Source: Nitrospira tepida (GTDB lineage Bacteria > Nitrospirota > Nitrospiria > Nitrospirales > Nitrospiraceae). From it: 64,000 bases of DNA. The stretch spans positions 3,628,001-3,692,000 of the forward strand of contig NZ_OX365700.1 in assembly GCF_947241125.1 (NCBI RefSeq). Reading direction: 5' to 3'. Below are positions 35,201 through 44,330 of this stretch, piece after piece (within the stretch, counting starts at the first letter, position 1; each line of letters opens with the position of its first letter). The notes below the pieces were generated by a model. That model did not search any database and was not told the DNA's origin. It worked only from the letters and a program-made list of their open reading frames with translations. The position numbers were made by a program, and so were the translations under genes.

Positions 35201-36538
35201 ATGGGACTTGACGAGACGGGAGCGTCGGCGATCATGCGTGCCCAGGGGGACCAATCTGGGGAGGCATGCATGGTGGATCAGGAGCGATGGGCGGAGATTC
35301 GACGGTTGTTTCACGAGGAGCGGGTGTCCATTTCAGCGATTGGGCGGCGGTTGGATCTGGATCGCAAGACGGTCCGGCGCAGTCTGCGGCAGACGACGTG
35401 GCACCCCTATCGCCGGGCAGCGGTGGCGGAGACGCTGCTCACCGCCCATGCCGACTTTGTGCGGACCCGCGCCCCGCAGGTGGGGTACTCGGCGCGGATT
35501 CTCTACCAGGAACTGCGGGCGAGCCGGAGCTACACCGGCAGTTATGAGACGGTGAAGCGGTGTGTGGCGCCGCTGCGCGAGGTCCAGCTGCAAGCGGAGC
35601 GGGCCCTCCTCCGCTTTGAGACCCCGCCGGGGCAGCAAAGTCAGATTGATTGGGGCCAGGCCACCGTGCCCTTCCGCACCGGTCCCGTCGTGGTGCACGT
35701 GTTCGTGCTCACCTTAGGGTTCAGTCGCCGCGGCTTCTATCACGCGTGTGCCGATGAGCGCCTGGCGCAATTTCTGGAGGCCCATGAACGGGCCTTTGCC
35801 CATTTCGGCGGGCACACCCGCGAGCATCTCTATGATCGTCCGCGCACCGTGTGCTATGCGGATGAGACCGGCCGACGCCTCTGGAATCCCACGTTCAAAG
35901 CCTTTGCCGACTATTGGGGCTTTGAGCCCCGCGTGTGTCGGCCCTACCGGGCGCAGACCAAAGGCAAAGTGGAATCGGGCGTGAAGTATGTGAAGCGGAA
36001 CTTTCTGCCCGGGCGGACGTTTGTCGACGTGGTGGACTTCCAGGCCCAGCTCGACGAATGGAACGTGACGATCGCCGACCAGCGCCTGCACGGCACGACT
36101 CATGAGCGACCGATCGCGCGGTTTGAGCGAGAACGCGAGCACCTCGTGCCACTGGCGGGCCAGCGCGGCTTCCAGCAGGAGGCGCGGGTCTCGCGGATCG
36201 TGGCTGAAGACTATCTGGTCAGCTTCGACACGAATCGGTATTCCGTGCCCTTCCGCCTGATTGGGCAACGGGTTGAGGCGCAACGGCGGGGCGACACCAT
36301 CCATATCTTCCATCGCGACCGCGAGGTGGCCACCCATCCCGTGTTACCCGGCCGCCACCAATTCCGCATTCTGCCGGAGCACGGCCCCGGCGCCAGTGCC
36401 CGCATTGCGCGCCAGCGCCGGTCAACCCTGAGCGAACTGGCCACTCACCCCGGTGCGGTCCCGGAGGTCGAAGTGCGGGATCTGGCGTGCTACGAGGCGG
36501 TGTGCGGGAGCGCGGCGGCGCACGAGGTGCAGCCATGA
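35201..36538 (+). CDS. istA: IS21 transposase IstA
   Basis: The 445-aa protein has an N-terminal helix-turn-helix (SISAIGRRLDLDRKTVRRSL) and an RNase H-like DDE core: Asp in QSQIDWGQA near residue 150, Asp in HLYDRPRT, and Glu in TKGKVESGVKYVKRNF. It cuts and joins the element ends. The ATG at 35201 has a strong AAGGAGG site; Met at 35270 (MVDQERWAEI) is where family similarity begins and may be the true start. The stop overlaps istB by ATGA. Confidence 0.92.
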   Translation: MGLDETGASAIMRAQGDQSGEACMVDQERWAEIRRLFHEERVSISAIGRRLDLDRKTVRRSLRQTTWHPYRRAAVAETLLTAHADFVRTRAPQVGYSARILYQELRASRSYTGSYETVKRCVAPLREVQLQAERALLRFETPPGQQSQIDWGQATVPFRTGPVVVHVFVLTLGFSRRGFYHACADERLAQFLEAHERAFAHFGGHTREHLYDRPRTVCYADETGRRLWNPTFKAFADYWGFEPRVCRPYRAQTKGKVESGVKYVKRNFLPGRTFVDVVDFQAQLDEWNVTIADQRLHGTTHERPIARFEREREHLVPLAGQRGFQQEARVSRIVAEDYLVSFDTNRYSVPFRLIGQRVEAQRRGDTIHIFHRDREVATHPVLPGRHQFRILPEHGPGASARIARQRRSTLSELATHPGAVPEVEVRDLACYEAVCGSAAAHEVQP

Positions 36539-37317
36539 ACCCGGCGCAACTGGAACGGCTCCGTGAACAGCTGACGCGGCTGCGGCTCCTGAAGAGCCGC
36601 GAGCGGCTCGACGCCCTCTTACAGGAGGCGGCGGCCAAGGACCTGTCGTATGCGGACTTCCTCGATCAGGTCCTCAGTGAAGAAGTGACCGCCAAAGCGG
36701 AGAAGAACATTACGATGCGCACCAGTCTCGCGCGGTTTCCGTTTGTGAAGAGTCTGGAGGTCTTCGACTTCGCCTACCAGCCGTCGCTGGATAAGAAGCA
36801 GATCCAGCAAGTGGCCACCTGCCACTTCATCGAGCACGGCGAGAATCTCGTGATCTTGGGGCCGCCCGGGGTCGGCAAAAGCCACCTGGCCATCGGGCTG
36901 GGGCTCAAAGCGATCGAGCGAGGCTATCGGGTGTTGTTCACGACGGCCGCCGCCATGATCGCCACACTGACTCGAGCCCTGACGGAGAATCGGCTGGAGG
37001 ACAAGCTGAAGCTCTACACGATCCCGCGGTTACTGATCATCGATGAGATCGGCTATCTGCCCATTGACCGCACCGGGGCCAACTTGTTTTTCCAACTCAT
37101 CTCGCGTCGCTACGAGAAGGGGCCGATGATTCTCACCAGTAACCAGAGTTTCGGGGCCTGGGGGGAGGTCTTCGGGGACCGGGTGCTGGCGACCGCGATC
37201 CTGGATCGGGTCCTGCACCACGCCATCACCATCAATATCCGTGGTCATTCGTACCGGCTCAAGGAGAAACTTAAAGCCGGTTTGGTGCGCGTCGAAGAAG
37301 CCGCCACGACCACGTAA
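36535..37317 (+). CDS. istB: IS21 helper ATPase IstB
   Basis: From the ATG overlapping the istA stop, the protein is 260 aa. It has the AAA+ Walker A GPPGVGKS near residue 108, Walker B LLIIDEIGYLP and a sensor region ILTSNQSFGAW, all typical of IstB/DnaC-like ATPases. It forms an ATP-dependent complex that selects target DNA and stimulates IstA. An upstream in-frame ATG at 36487 inside istA is unlikely to be used. Confidence 0.93.
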   Translation: MNPAQLERLREQLTRLRLLKSRERLDALLQEAAAKDLSYADFLDQVLSEEVTAKAEKNITMRTSLARFPFVKSLEVFDFAYQPSLDKKQIQQVATCHFIEHGENLVILGPPGVGKSHLAIGLGLKAIERGYRVLFTTAAAMIATLTRALTENRLEDKLKLYTIPRLLIIDEIGYLPIDRTGANLFFQLISRRYEKGPMILTSNQSFGAWGEVFGDRVLATAILDRVLHHAITINIRGHSYRLKEKLKAGLVRVEEAATTT

Positions 37318-37320
37318 CCA

Positions 37321-37373
37321 GGGTGGGGAGTTTTCGATGACCATAACTGGGGAAATTTGGGTGACCCTTGACA
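37321..37373. repeat. Right terminal inverted repeat of the IS21 element
   Basis: Reverse complement partner of 35126-35178, starting four bases after the istB stop codon and ending with TTGACA against the duplicated TCCAC of the RHS target. Confidence 0.85.
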
Positions 37374-38032
37374 TCCACCGTCACCGTGCCGGGCGTCGTG
37401 GCTTCTTGCACCCGGGGATGATGCCCGTTGCTCACCGTGTCATACGTCCAGGTGATATTGCCGCCGACGGAATCGCTGACACTGGTGAGCCGTCCGATCG
37501 CATCGTAGCCAAAGGCCACGGAACTATCCGGATAGGTGGCCCCCGTCCGGCGGTTCAAGGCATCGTAGGTGAACGTCGCTTGCTGACTCTTGCGATCCGT
37601 GAACGTGGTCAGATTGCCGTTCTTGTCATAGACATAACTTTCCGTCCGGCTCAGCGCATCGGTCCGGGTCTTCAAGCGGTCCATCTCGTCATAGGTGTAG
37701 GTCGTCGTCTGATTCTTCGCATCGGTGACCGTGAGGAGATTGCCGTTGTAATCGTAGGTGAACCGCGTGAGACCACCCATCGCATCCTGAATGGTAGTGA
37801 CCCGGTTCACGTCATCGTAGCTGAAGCGGGTGAGGGCTCCGCGGGGATCGACGAGGTGGGTGAGCCGCGACACCGTGTCATAGTACCGGGTCGTGACATT
37901 GCCAACGGCATTAGTCGTCGTGGAAAGGTTGCCCAGGGCGTCATAGCCGAAGCTCGTCGCGTAGGAGAGCGGACGGATGATGCTACTGGACCGGTTGGCC
38001 TCCCGTAACACGTATTCTTTACTCTCACACAT
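37374..38032 (-). pseudogene. Orphan RHS tip gene, 5' part (split by IS21)
   Basis: The probable start MCESKEYVLREANRSSSIIR lies 13 bp after the stop of the immunity gene at 38046. The RHS core begins abruptly at LSYATSFGYDALGN, corresponding to LTHVTSFGYDAVGN in the full-length protein, and continues to TTPGTVTV where the insertion sequence cuts it. The frame resumes as EYDEIGRRVKL at 35125. There is no signal peptide, so this was already an orphan cassette before the insertion. Confidence 0.75.
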
Positions 38033-38045
38033 TAGTTGGGCTCGG

Positions 38046-38351
38046 CTATCTAAAAGATGATAGTTCTTCATTAGTGAGATCGCGGCGTTCATTCCGGTTA
38101 TCGATCGCAAAACCCTCGGCATGAAACCGCCACGACGCAAGCATTCCGGGCTTTCCGGCTTGAACGACTATTCTGTGTTCACCGGACTCCAAGATATCGT
38201 GCCAGATTGAAATCATTAGCGTATATCCTTCACGGAGAACCTCCTGCCAGGAATAATCGGGAAGTTCAGACAACTCATCGAATGATTTGTCTGACAACTC
38301 AGCTAAACGTTCACTGGCAGCCGCACTTAGTACCGCCGAGAGGGGGCGCAT
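38046..38351 (-). CDS. Candidate immunity protein of the main RHS
   Basis: From MRPLSAVLSAAASERLAELS the protein is 101 aa, overlapping the RHS 3' end by 41 nt; Met at 38375 is an alternative. It has an amphipathic N-terminus and a strand-rich end (GYTLMISIWHDILES, EHRIVVQAGKPG, ASWRFHAEGFAID). The family is not recognised. Position directly after a complete RHS gene and small size make it the likely immunity protein for that tip. Confidence 0.6.
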   Translation of the reverse strand: MRPLSAVLSAAASERLAELSDKSFDELSELPDYSWQEVLREGYTLMISIWHDILESGEHRIVVQAGKPGMLASWRFHAEGFAIDNRNERRDLTNEELSSFR

Positions 38352-41300
38352 AGGGAATCCTCGATCGCAAGTCATAATGAAAGGGGTTTCTAATACCTGG
38401 ATTCTCTGGTCCAAATACTACCCGAGGCACCTGCGGTCCTGGACCGAGACGCGCACCTTTGTAACCGGGCATTCTGCCAGGACCGATCCGCCAATACCGT
38501 CCGTGGTTCAACCAATGCCCAATGCGAGTCTGAGTAGTGGCTACCGCAGCAGCACCTCGGAGTGCGAACGGCACGCTGCCTTCAATGAATCCAATGATCT
38601 TTCCGGCCTTGTACTCAGTTGAACACGTATTCACAAAACCTTGGAGGCCCTGATAGTCTCTAACTAATTCCGGTAGTAGGAAGGCATCACCAAACCCAAC
38701 CACGGAGTCCACTAAACCTTGAGGTAGTGTTGGTAGATCACCCACGAACTCATCCATGCTGTACAGTCCAGACGGATCCACATAGTTGATCGGGCTATCA
38801 AAGACATAAGCATAGAAATTTGTGTCTCCACCTGCGAGCTCTAGGGGATCTTCGCCTATAAAGCGATTCAGGCTTGTTGAATAGAACCGCGCCCGGTAGT
38901 AGTAGAGACCGGTCGCGTCGTTGTCTCTACCGGTGAATTGAAAGCTATTGGTCGAGGCACCCGTCTTGGTGGTCTTTCCAAATGGTTCGTAGGTATACGA
39001 TGTGTTCGAGGCCCCGCTGCCATCGGTCAACGCTAGCGTGGTGCCTAGCGCATCCGTCTGATAGAACTCATCCCCCCCGGACTGCTTCCGAATAAACGGC
39101 TCATCGATGCTCAAGCTTCTGATGTACGTTGCGGTTGGAGTACTGCCAGAAAGCTCGGCCAGCACGTCAGCTCCGTCATACCAAAAGCCCGTTGTGCTGC
39201 TGTTGATGGTCTTGCTGGTCCTGCGTCCAAGTCCGTCGTACACGAAACTGACGGAAAGACTTGGTCCACTGATGGCCGTCAACTGGTTCCGCGCATTCCA
39301 GGTGTAGGTCGTCGTGCCGGAGGCATCCGTGAAGGAGGTGAGGTTCCCGTTGTTGTCATAGACAAGGTTCGTCGAGGCGCTGTTAAAGCGGGTCTGTTCG
39401 TTGGCCGCATCGAAGGCGGTATTCGTCACTGCTTGGGGGATGAGTGACGCTGCCGCATTCGCGCGAGTGAGCTTGATTCGGTTCCCGGCGGCATCGTTTT
39501 GATAGGTCAAGGCTTCAATGGTGGTCGGCGTTTTGATGTGGTTAATGCTGAGCAGCCGATTGGCGTTGTCATACGCGTAGCTGGTCACCACCCCATTCGG
39601 ATAGGTCAGGCCGGTTCGGCGTCCCGCATCGTCATAGGCCAAGGTCACGGTCTGCGTGCCTTGGGTCACGGTCTTGAGCCGGGAGTTCTTATCATAGGTG
39701 TACGTGACATCCGTTTGGCCCGTGGCGCTGAGCTTCACCCGTCGCCCGATCTCGTCGTATTCCACCGTCACCGTGCCGGGCGTCGTGGCTTCTTGCACCC
39801 GGGGATGATGCCCGTTGCTCACCGTGTCATACGTCCAGGTGATATTGCCGCCGACGGAATCGCTGACACTGGTGAGCCGTCCGATCGCATCGTAGCCAAA
39901 GGCCACGGAACTATCCGGATAGGTGGCCCCCGTCCGGCGGTTCAAGGCATCGTAGGTGAACGTCGCTTGCTGACTCTTGCGATCCGTGAACGTGGTCAGA
40001 TTGCCGTTCTTGTCATAGACATAACTTTCCGTCCGGCTCAGCGCATCGGTCCGGGTCTTCAAGCGGTCCATCTCGTCATAGGTGTAGGTCGTCGTCTGAT
40101 TCTTCGCATCGGTGACCGTGAGGAGATTGCCGTTGTAATCGTAGGTGAACCGCGTGAGACCACCCATCGCATCCTGAATGGCCGTCACCCGGTTCACGTC
40201 GTCGTAGCTGAAGCGGGTGAGGGCTCCGCGGGGATCGACGAGATGGGTCAGCCGCGACACCGTGTCATAGTACCGCGTCGTGACATTCCCCAGCGCATCG
40301 GTGGTCGTCGCGAGGTTGCCCACCGCGTCATAGCCGAAGCTCGTCACGTGCGTCAGCGGATCGGTGATGCTGGTCGGCTGGCCGGCCGTGTTGTATTGGA
40401 TGACCGTCTGCTTATTCTCCGGATCCGTGATCGTGGTCGTCCTAGCCGTATCGTTATAGCTAAACGTCGTCACATTGGCCGGCGAGAGGGCATCCGTGAT
40501 CGTCGCGAGGCGGTTATAGGTCGCTTCATACGTGAACGTCGTGGTGTTGTTCTCGGGATCTTGAATGGTCAACACGTTCCCCATGCTGTCGTACGTAAAC
40601 TCGGTCCGCCGGGAGAGCGGATCCACCACGGCGGTGAGCTTGTTCGTCCCCGTTTCCCGCTCATAGGTGGTCACGTTTGATCCCGGCCGCTCGACTTCAG
40701 TCACGTATTGGGAGCCGTTCATCCGATAGATCGTGGCGTTGCCGCGCGGGTCCGTCACGGTGGTCTGGGTCACCGTCTGGCCGGCCAAGGTATAGGCGAA
40801 GGTATAGGCGCCCCCATCGGCCAGGATCTGCTTCGCCACGCGGCCGTTGGCATCGTACTGATTCTGGAGATAGGTGATCCCCCGCGCATCGGTGATCGAG
40901 AGCATCCCCTCGTTCCAGTAATAGGTCTGTGCCTGCTCGCCGTAGGTGTAGCGGGTCACCCCGCCGGCCGGGTCCATCACGGACGCCAAGCGGCCATTGT
41001 GGAACTCGTGGTAGGCATACCGGACCGTGCGGCCCACCGGGTCGGTGATCGACGCAATCACGGGAAAATAGTTATGCCCACGCCGCACCGTGGTGTAGGT
41101 GAAGGTCAAGGCTTGGCCGGCCGGGTTCTTAATTTCCGTAATGAGGTTGGACGCATCGCGAAGGATTTGTATCTTATTGTTGTACCGATCGCGCTGTTCG
41201 ATGAGCCAGCCCGCCGAGTTAAAGACATACACCATGCCATCGCGCCACCGGAGTTCATCGGTCGTCCCCAGCCGCGTAATCGCGGCCCCTTTTAAGAACG

Positions 41301-42492
41301 GATAGCTCGTATTGCGATACTTGCCGTCGGGGTCCTGGGAAAACAAATACCGGCTTTGATCCGCCAGTTGCAGGCGGAGCGCCGTGCCCACGACGGACAG
41401 GTGCAGGTGATAGGTGAAGCTGCCGCCTTGGCCGAATGGCCCGATGCCTTCCGACTTGCTGCGGTAGGTCCGCGTAATGTGGACCGGCAGGACCCCTGGG
41501 AGCACCAGGTCCGTTTTCTCCATCGAGAAGACGCCCGACGTGACATCCACCGGGTCAGCCTTCTTGCAGTCGGCATCGGGTGGACAGGTCTGCGTATTCA
41601 CGGCATTCACATCGGTCGCATAGGCATAGCAGAAGCGCGGCATGCCGACGTTGGGATCCGGGACGAGCGACCGCCCATCTTGGCTCACTTTGCCATAGCC
41701 AGCGAGTTTCCACTGGTGCGAGGTCGGATCCGGCGTCGGCACCTTGTCGTAATACCAAAAGGCAATCGGGCTGCCCGGATCGGCATTCAGGTCGTTCGGC
41801 ATGATGACCGGCACCGGTTTGTTGGAGACGCCGCCGCCGTGCTTGTCGAAACTGATGAGATAGACCGTCCGCGGCGCGGCCGACTCGGGCAAGCGGGGGA
41901 CCCGATCCGGTGGCACGGCCGTGACGCTGATGCGTGTGTGGGGTCGTCCATCTGCTCCCATGATCGTCGTGCCGCTCGGAATGGCGACCGTGAAGCCGGG
42001 GAGATGGGTGGGCCGCACATCCGTCTGCTGGCCGGGAGTAATGGGAGACGTCGCCGGCTGGGTTTGCACGACCCAGATCGGATCAGGAAGTTCGATGGCC
42101 GTTTCGCTGGAGACGTTCACCAAGACGGGATCCGCGTGCATGAGGCCGCCGGGCGAGCCGTCCTTGAGCGGCCGTCGGAAGCCATCGAGCGACGCATGGT
42201 CGATCTGAATGAGCTGATACCCGCTGGGCGGCTGCGCGAAGGTAAAGCGTCCGCTGGCATCGGTCCGTGAAGATTGGCCTGCCAAACTCACCAACACACC
42301 GGCCAGGGGCTTGCCATCCCGGACCGACAAGACCCGCCCACTCACCGGCCGACCTGGGGTCCCGACCGTCTCGGCCCAGGTCTGGGGCACGAGACTGGTG
42401 ATCCCTGCAAGGACCACGGAGACCAATAGCAAAAAGACCCGGCATCGCGAGGCATGCGGGGAATCCGAAACAGCATTCTGAAGTGTGGTCAT
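38311..42492 (-). CDS. Full-length exported RHS protein (1393 aa)
   Basis: The chosen start MTTLQNAVSDSPHASR (ATG at 42492) follows AAGGAC and gives a signal peptide (FLLLVSVVLAGITSLVP...TWAE). Next come a carboxypeptidase-regulatory-like beta-sandwich (GRVLSVRDGKPLAGVLVSLAG, residues ~48-120), a DUF6531-type segment (DPVDVTSGVFSMEKTDLVLP) and some 30 RHS/YD repeats. The core ends at YVDPSGL near residue 1240. The ~150-residue tip has a hydrophobic stretch and then HWLNHGRYWRIGPGRMPGYK and NPFHYDLRSRIPY; its family is unknown. RHS proteins form a cage that holds a toxic tip. No T6SS genes are nearby, and the signal peptide suggests Sec export to the surface. Confidence 0.88.
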   Translation of the reverse strand: MTTLQNAVSDSPHASRCRVFLLLVSVVLAGITSLVPQTWAETVGTPGRPVSGRVLSVRDGKPLAGVLVSLAGQSSRTDASGRFTFAQPPSGYQLIQIDHASLDGFRRPLKDGSPGGLMHADPVLVNVSSETAIELPDPIWVVQTQPATSPITPGQQTDVRPTHLPGFTVAIPSGTTIMGADGRPHTRISVTAVPPDRVPRLPESAAPRTVYLISFDKHGGGVSNKPVPVIMPNDLNADPGSPIAFWYYDKVPTPDPTSHQWKLAGYGKVSQDGRSLVPDPNVGMPRFCYAYATDVNAVNTQTCPPDADCKKADPVDVTSGVFSMEKTDLVLPGVLPVHITRTYRSKSEGIGPFGQGGSFTYHLHLSVVGTALRLQLADQSRYLFSQDPDGKYRNTSYPFLKGAAITRLGTTDELRWRDGMVYVFNSAGWLIEQRDRYNNKIQILRDASNLITEIKNPAGQALTFTYTTVRRGHNYFPVIASITDPVGRTVRYAYHEFHNGRLASVMDPAGGVTRYTYGEQAQTYYWNEGMLSITDARGITYLQNQYDANGRVAKQILADGGAYTFAYTLAGQTVTQTTVTDPRGNATIYRMNGSQYVTEVERPGSNVTTYERETGTNKLTAVVDPLSRRTEFTYDSMGNVLTIQDPENNTTTFTYEATYNRLATITDALSPANVTTFSYNDTARTTTITDPENKQTVIQYNTAGQPTSITDPLTHVTSFGYDAVGNLATTTDALGNVTTRYYDTVSRLTHLVDPRGALTRFSYDDVNRVTAIQDAMGGLTRFTYDYNGNLLTVTDAKNQTTTYTYDEMDRLKTRTDALSRTESYVYDKNGNLTTFTDRKSQQATFTYDALNRRTGATYPDSSVAFGYDAIGRLTSVSDSVGGNITWTYDTVSNGHHPRVQEATTPGTVTVEYDEIGRRVKLSATGQTDVTYTYDKNSRLKTVTQGTQTVTLAYDDAGRRTGLTYPNGVVTSYAYDNANRLLSINHIKTPTTIEALTYQNDAAGNRIKLTRANAAASLIPQAVTNTAFDAANEQTRFNSASTNLVYDNNGNLTSFTDASGTTTYTWNARNQLTAISGPSLSVSFVYDGLGRRTSKTINSSTTGFWYDGADVLAELSGSTPTATYIRSLSIDEPFIRKQSGGDEFYQTDALGTTLALTDGSGASNTSYTYEPFGKTTKTGASTNSFQFTGRDNDATGLYYYRARFYSTSLNRFIGEDPLELAGGDTNFYAYVFDSPINYVDPSGLYSMDEFVGDLPTLPQGLVDSVVGFGDAFLLPELVRDYQGLQGFVNTCSTEYKAGKIIGFIEGSVPFALRGAAAVATTQTRIGHWLNHGRYWRIGPGRMPGYKGARLGPGPQVPRVVFGPENPGIRNPFHYDLRSRIPYAPPLGGTKCGCQ

Positions 42493-42724
42493 GATGTCCT
42501 TCAATGAACTCAGATCACGTCGTGAAGCGGACTGGAATAGGACAACTGTAGCAGAGGATTTCCCACGCGCAAGTGTGTCGCATGAATCGTGACACCATAC
42601 CATCATATAGGACCTATAGCTAGGTATTTTGTACCTTATCATGGAGACAGGCCAGTGTGACCTATCGCGGGGAGAGACAGGGCTCACGGTCTCAGGGGGC
42701 GGATCCGTCCCCATTCTCTTGGGA

Positions 42725-43148
42725 TCAAGGTGTCGTCGTCTGTTGCTGGGTCCCAGAGAACGGCGGGACATTATCGGTCACGATACTGTCGCCGGCCGGA
42801 ACCGGTTTTTGTTTGACTTGCGTCGGCATCTCGGGCGGCGAGGCCGGCTGGGACTCCACCGTGTCGGCCAATTGCAGGGTCTGCCGGACACCCACGCCCG
42901 TGCTATGGGAGTTCATCGACTGCGAAGGACTGTAATAGACCTGGGCGATGACGAGACCGGCGGACACGCCGAGCGCGGCCCAGCCGAACGGACTATGCGA
43001 ATCGCGGTCGAGGTAGGATTGGCGGTCACCGCGGAGCCGCCGCGACCTTCGCCGCGAGGTCGCTCTTCTTGGCCGCCAGACAGGCGATCCGTTTGGCTTT
43101 GGCCACGACCCGGACATATTGCGTGGTCTGGAGGACCAGTGCTTCCAT
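42725..43148 (-). pseudogene. Small membrane protein, apparently frameshifted
   Basis: A 40-codon frame from ATG 43148 (MEALVLQTTQYVRVVAKAKR...) ends at TGA near 43026. In the overlapping frame, DRDSHSPFGWAALGVSAGLV gives a transmembrane helix followed by a Gln/Pro/Thr-rich tail (QLADTVESQPASPPEMPTQ...SGTQQQTTTP) to 42725. The second frame has no convincing start of its own, so the two parts look like one ~140-aa membrane protein broken by a one-base shift near the CCGCGGTGACC stretch. A reading as two separate small genes is possible. The function is unknown. Confidence 0.45.
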
Positions 43149-43280
43149 CGGCAGCAAGAAGGAAGACGCAAACTTTCAGAAAAGAAGCATGCATCGCGCA
43201 GCATCTCGCCCAATCATGTCATTGAGGCTTGGCGGCATTTGCTTTCGTTCGCCGGATGACCGTATGATTTCCGGTCACCT

Positions 43281-44219
43281 ATGAAATGCGCGAAGTGCAA
43301 GACCAAAGCCGTCATCGGACTGCCGCGGCATAATGCCGCCTTCTGCAAGCCCTGCTTTATCGGTTATGCCCATGAGCAGGTGGCCCGCGCGATCAAACAC
43401 GAGCGGATGTTCGGCCCAGACGACCGTATCCTCGTGGCGGTGTCGGGGGGCAAGGACAGTCTGGCCCTCTGGCACATGCTCCTTGCGATGGGCTACCGGG
43501 CGGACGCGCTCTATGTCGATCTCGGCATTCCTGGCTATTCGACCCGCTCGCGGGAAAAGGTCGAGGGCTACCATCAGACACATGCGGCCTCTCTGGGCGC
43601 CAAGCTCCTCATCCACCAAACCCAGGAAGAAGAAGGTGCCGGAATCCGCGAGTTGTCCCAGTTGATCAACCGTCCGACCTGCTCGACCTGCGGGACGATC
43701 AAACGTTATCAATTCAACCGGGCCGCGGTGGAGCACGACTACGATGTCATGGCGACCGGCCATAACCTCGACGACGAAGCCGCCCGGCTGCTCGGCAACG
43801 TCTTGCACTGGCAGGAGGAGTATCTGGACAAACAAGGCCCGACGCTTCCCGCGTCGGTCGAAGGGTTTGCCAAGAAGGTGAAGCCGCTGTACCGGTTGAC
43901 CGAGCGCGAGGTGGCTGCCTATGCCCTGCTCAACGGGATTGACTACGTGGTGGAAGAATGTCCGATGGCCAAGGGCTCCAAGATGCTCCTTTATAAAGAG
44001 GTCCTCAACCGGTTGGAGACCGAATCCCCAGGCACCAAGCAATCCTTCTATTGGAAATTCCTCGAACGGCAAGCCAAGCTCCAGCCGAGCGGCCTGTTCA
44101 TGACAGAGAAAGATCAGGCCACCCTGCATCCCTGCCCGACCTGCGGCCAACCTACCACGGCCGAAACCTGTTCCTACTGCAAGATGATGGCCCGCGCCAA
44201 GGCCGCCGCGCCTCGCTGA
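43281..44219 (+). CDS. ttuA: tRNA 2-thiolation enzyme, TtuA family
   Basis: The 312-aa protein has an N-terminal zinc ribbon (Cys3, Cys6, Cys22, Cys25), the PP-loop SGGKDS at residues 55-60, the Fe-S-binding Cys134 and Cys137 (CSTCG) and Cys227 (ECPMA), and a C-terminal zinc ribbon (CPTCGQ...CSYC). This is the layout of TtuA/Ncs6 rather than TtcA. It activates tRNA uridine with ATP and inserts sulfur delivered by a ubiquitin-like carrier (TtuB), giving 2-thiouridine or 5-methyl-2-thiouridine. A ThiS-like carrier gene lies at 19119 in the same window. It begins 132 bp beyond the divergent membrane-protein remnant. Confidence 0.85.
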   Translation: MKCAKCKTKAVIGLPRHNAAFCKPCFIGYAHEQVARAIKHERMFGPDDRILVAVSGGKDSLALWHMLLAMGYRADALYVDLGIPGYSTRSREKVEGYHQTHAASLGAKLLIHQTQEEEGAGIRELSQLINRPTCSTCGTIKRYQFNRAAVEHDYDVMATGHNLDDEAARLLGNVLHWQEEYLDKQGPTLPASVEGFAKKVKPLYRLTEREVAAYALLNGIDYVVEECPMAKGSKMLLYKEVLNRLETESPGTKQSFYWKFLERQAKLQPSGLFMTEKDQATLHPCPTCGQPTTAETCSYCKMMARAKAAAPR

Positions 44220-44220
44220 C

Positions 44221-44330
44221 ATCAACCGGAAGGCCGTCAGCCGTCATTCGCCAAACGTCAAACGAGACAAGTCGGCAGGAGGAGGCAGTTCCGCGATTCA
44301 CGCGCGATTGACGGTTGACGCCATTACACC
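44221..44330. repeat. CGTCA-type heptamer repeats after ttuA
   Basis: The gap contains CCGTCAGC, CCGTCATTCG, ACGTCAAACG and, in reverse, GATTGACGGTTGACG. This is the same unit family as at 10207-10317 and again can fold into an imperfect hairpin. It lies at the end of the ttuA gene and may act as its transcript end. Confidence 0.5.

Larger units (their letters stand above)
35126..37373 (+). mobile_element. IS21-family insertion sequence (2248 bp)
   Basis: The element carries istA and istB and is bounded by inverted repeats starting TGTCA (left) and ending TGACA (right). A 5-bp target duplication TCCAC lies directly outside (35121-35125 and 37374-37378). The undisturbed sequence TCCACCGTCACC is seen in the main RHS gene at 39761, confirming the exact insertion point. 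It has opposite orientation to the RHS genes. Complete ends and both intact ORFs indicate a recent, probably active element. Confidence 0.95.

Noticed and set aside
39499-40680. Long plus-strand reading frames opposite the RHS genes (also 37241-38008, 27974-28879)
   Set aside because: They are antisense shadows of the RHS repeats: open because of the repeated codon pattern, rich in Arg/His/Val without any domain, and occurring at the same place in each RHS copy.
26984-42000. Regular repeats of the RHS region as a possible CRISPR array
   Set aside because: The repeats are translated YD/RHS repeats of variable sequence, not short identical DNA repeats with unique spacers; no cas genes are present.
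42606-42618. 13-bp palindrome TATAGGACCTATA upstream of the main RHS gene
   Set aside because: It is perfect but short and AT-rich at the ends, over 110 bp from the start codon, with no second copy found; not enough to call an operator.
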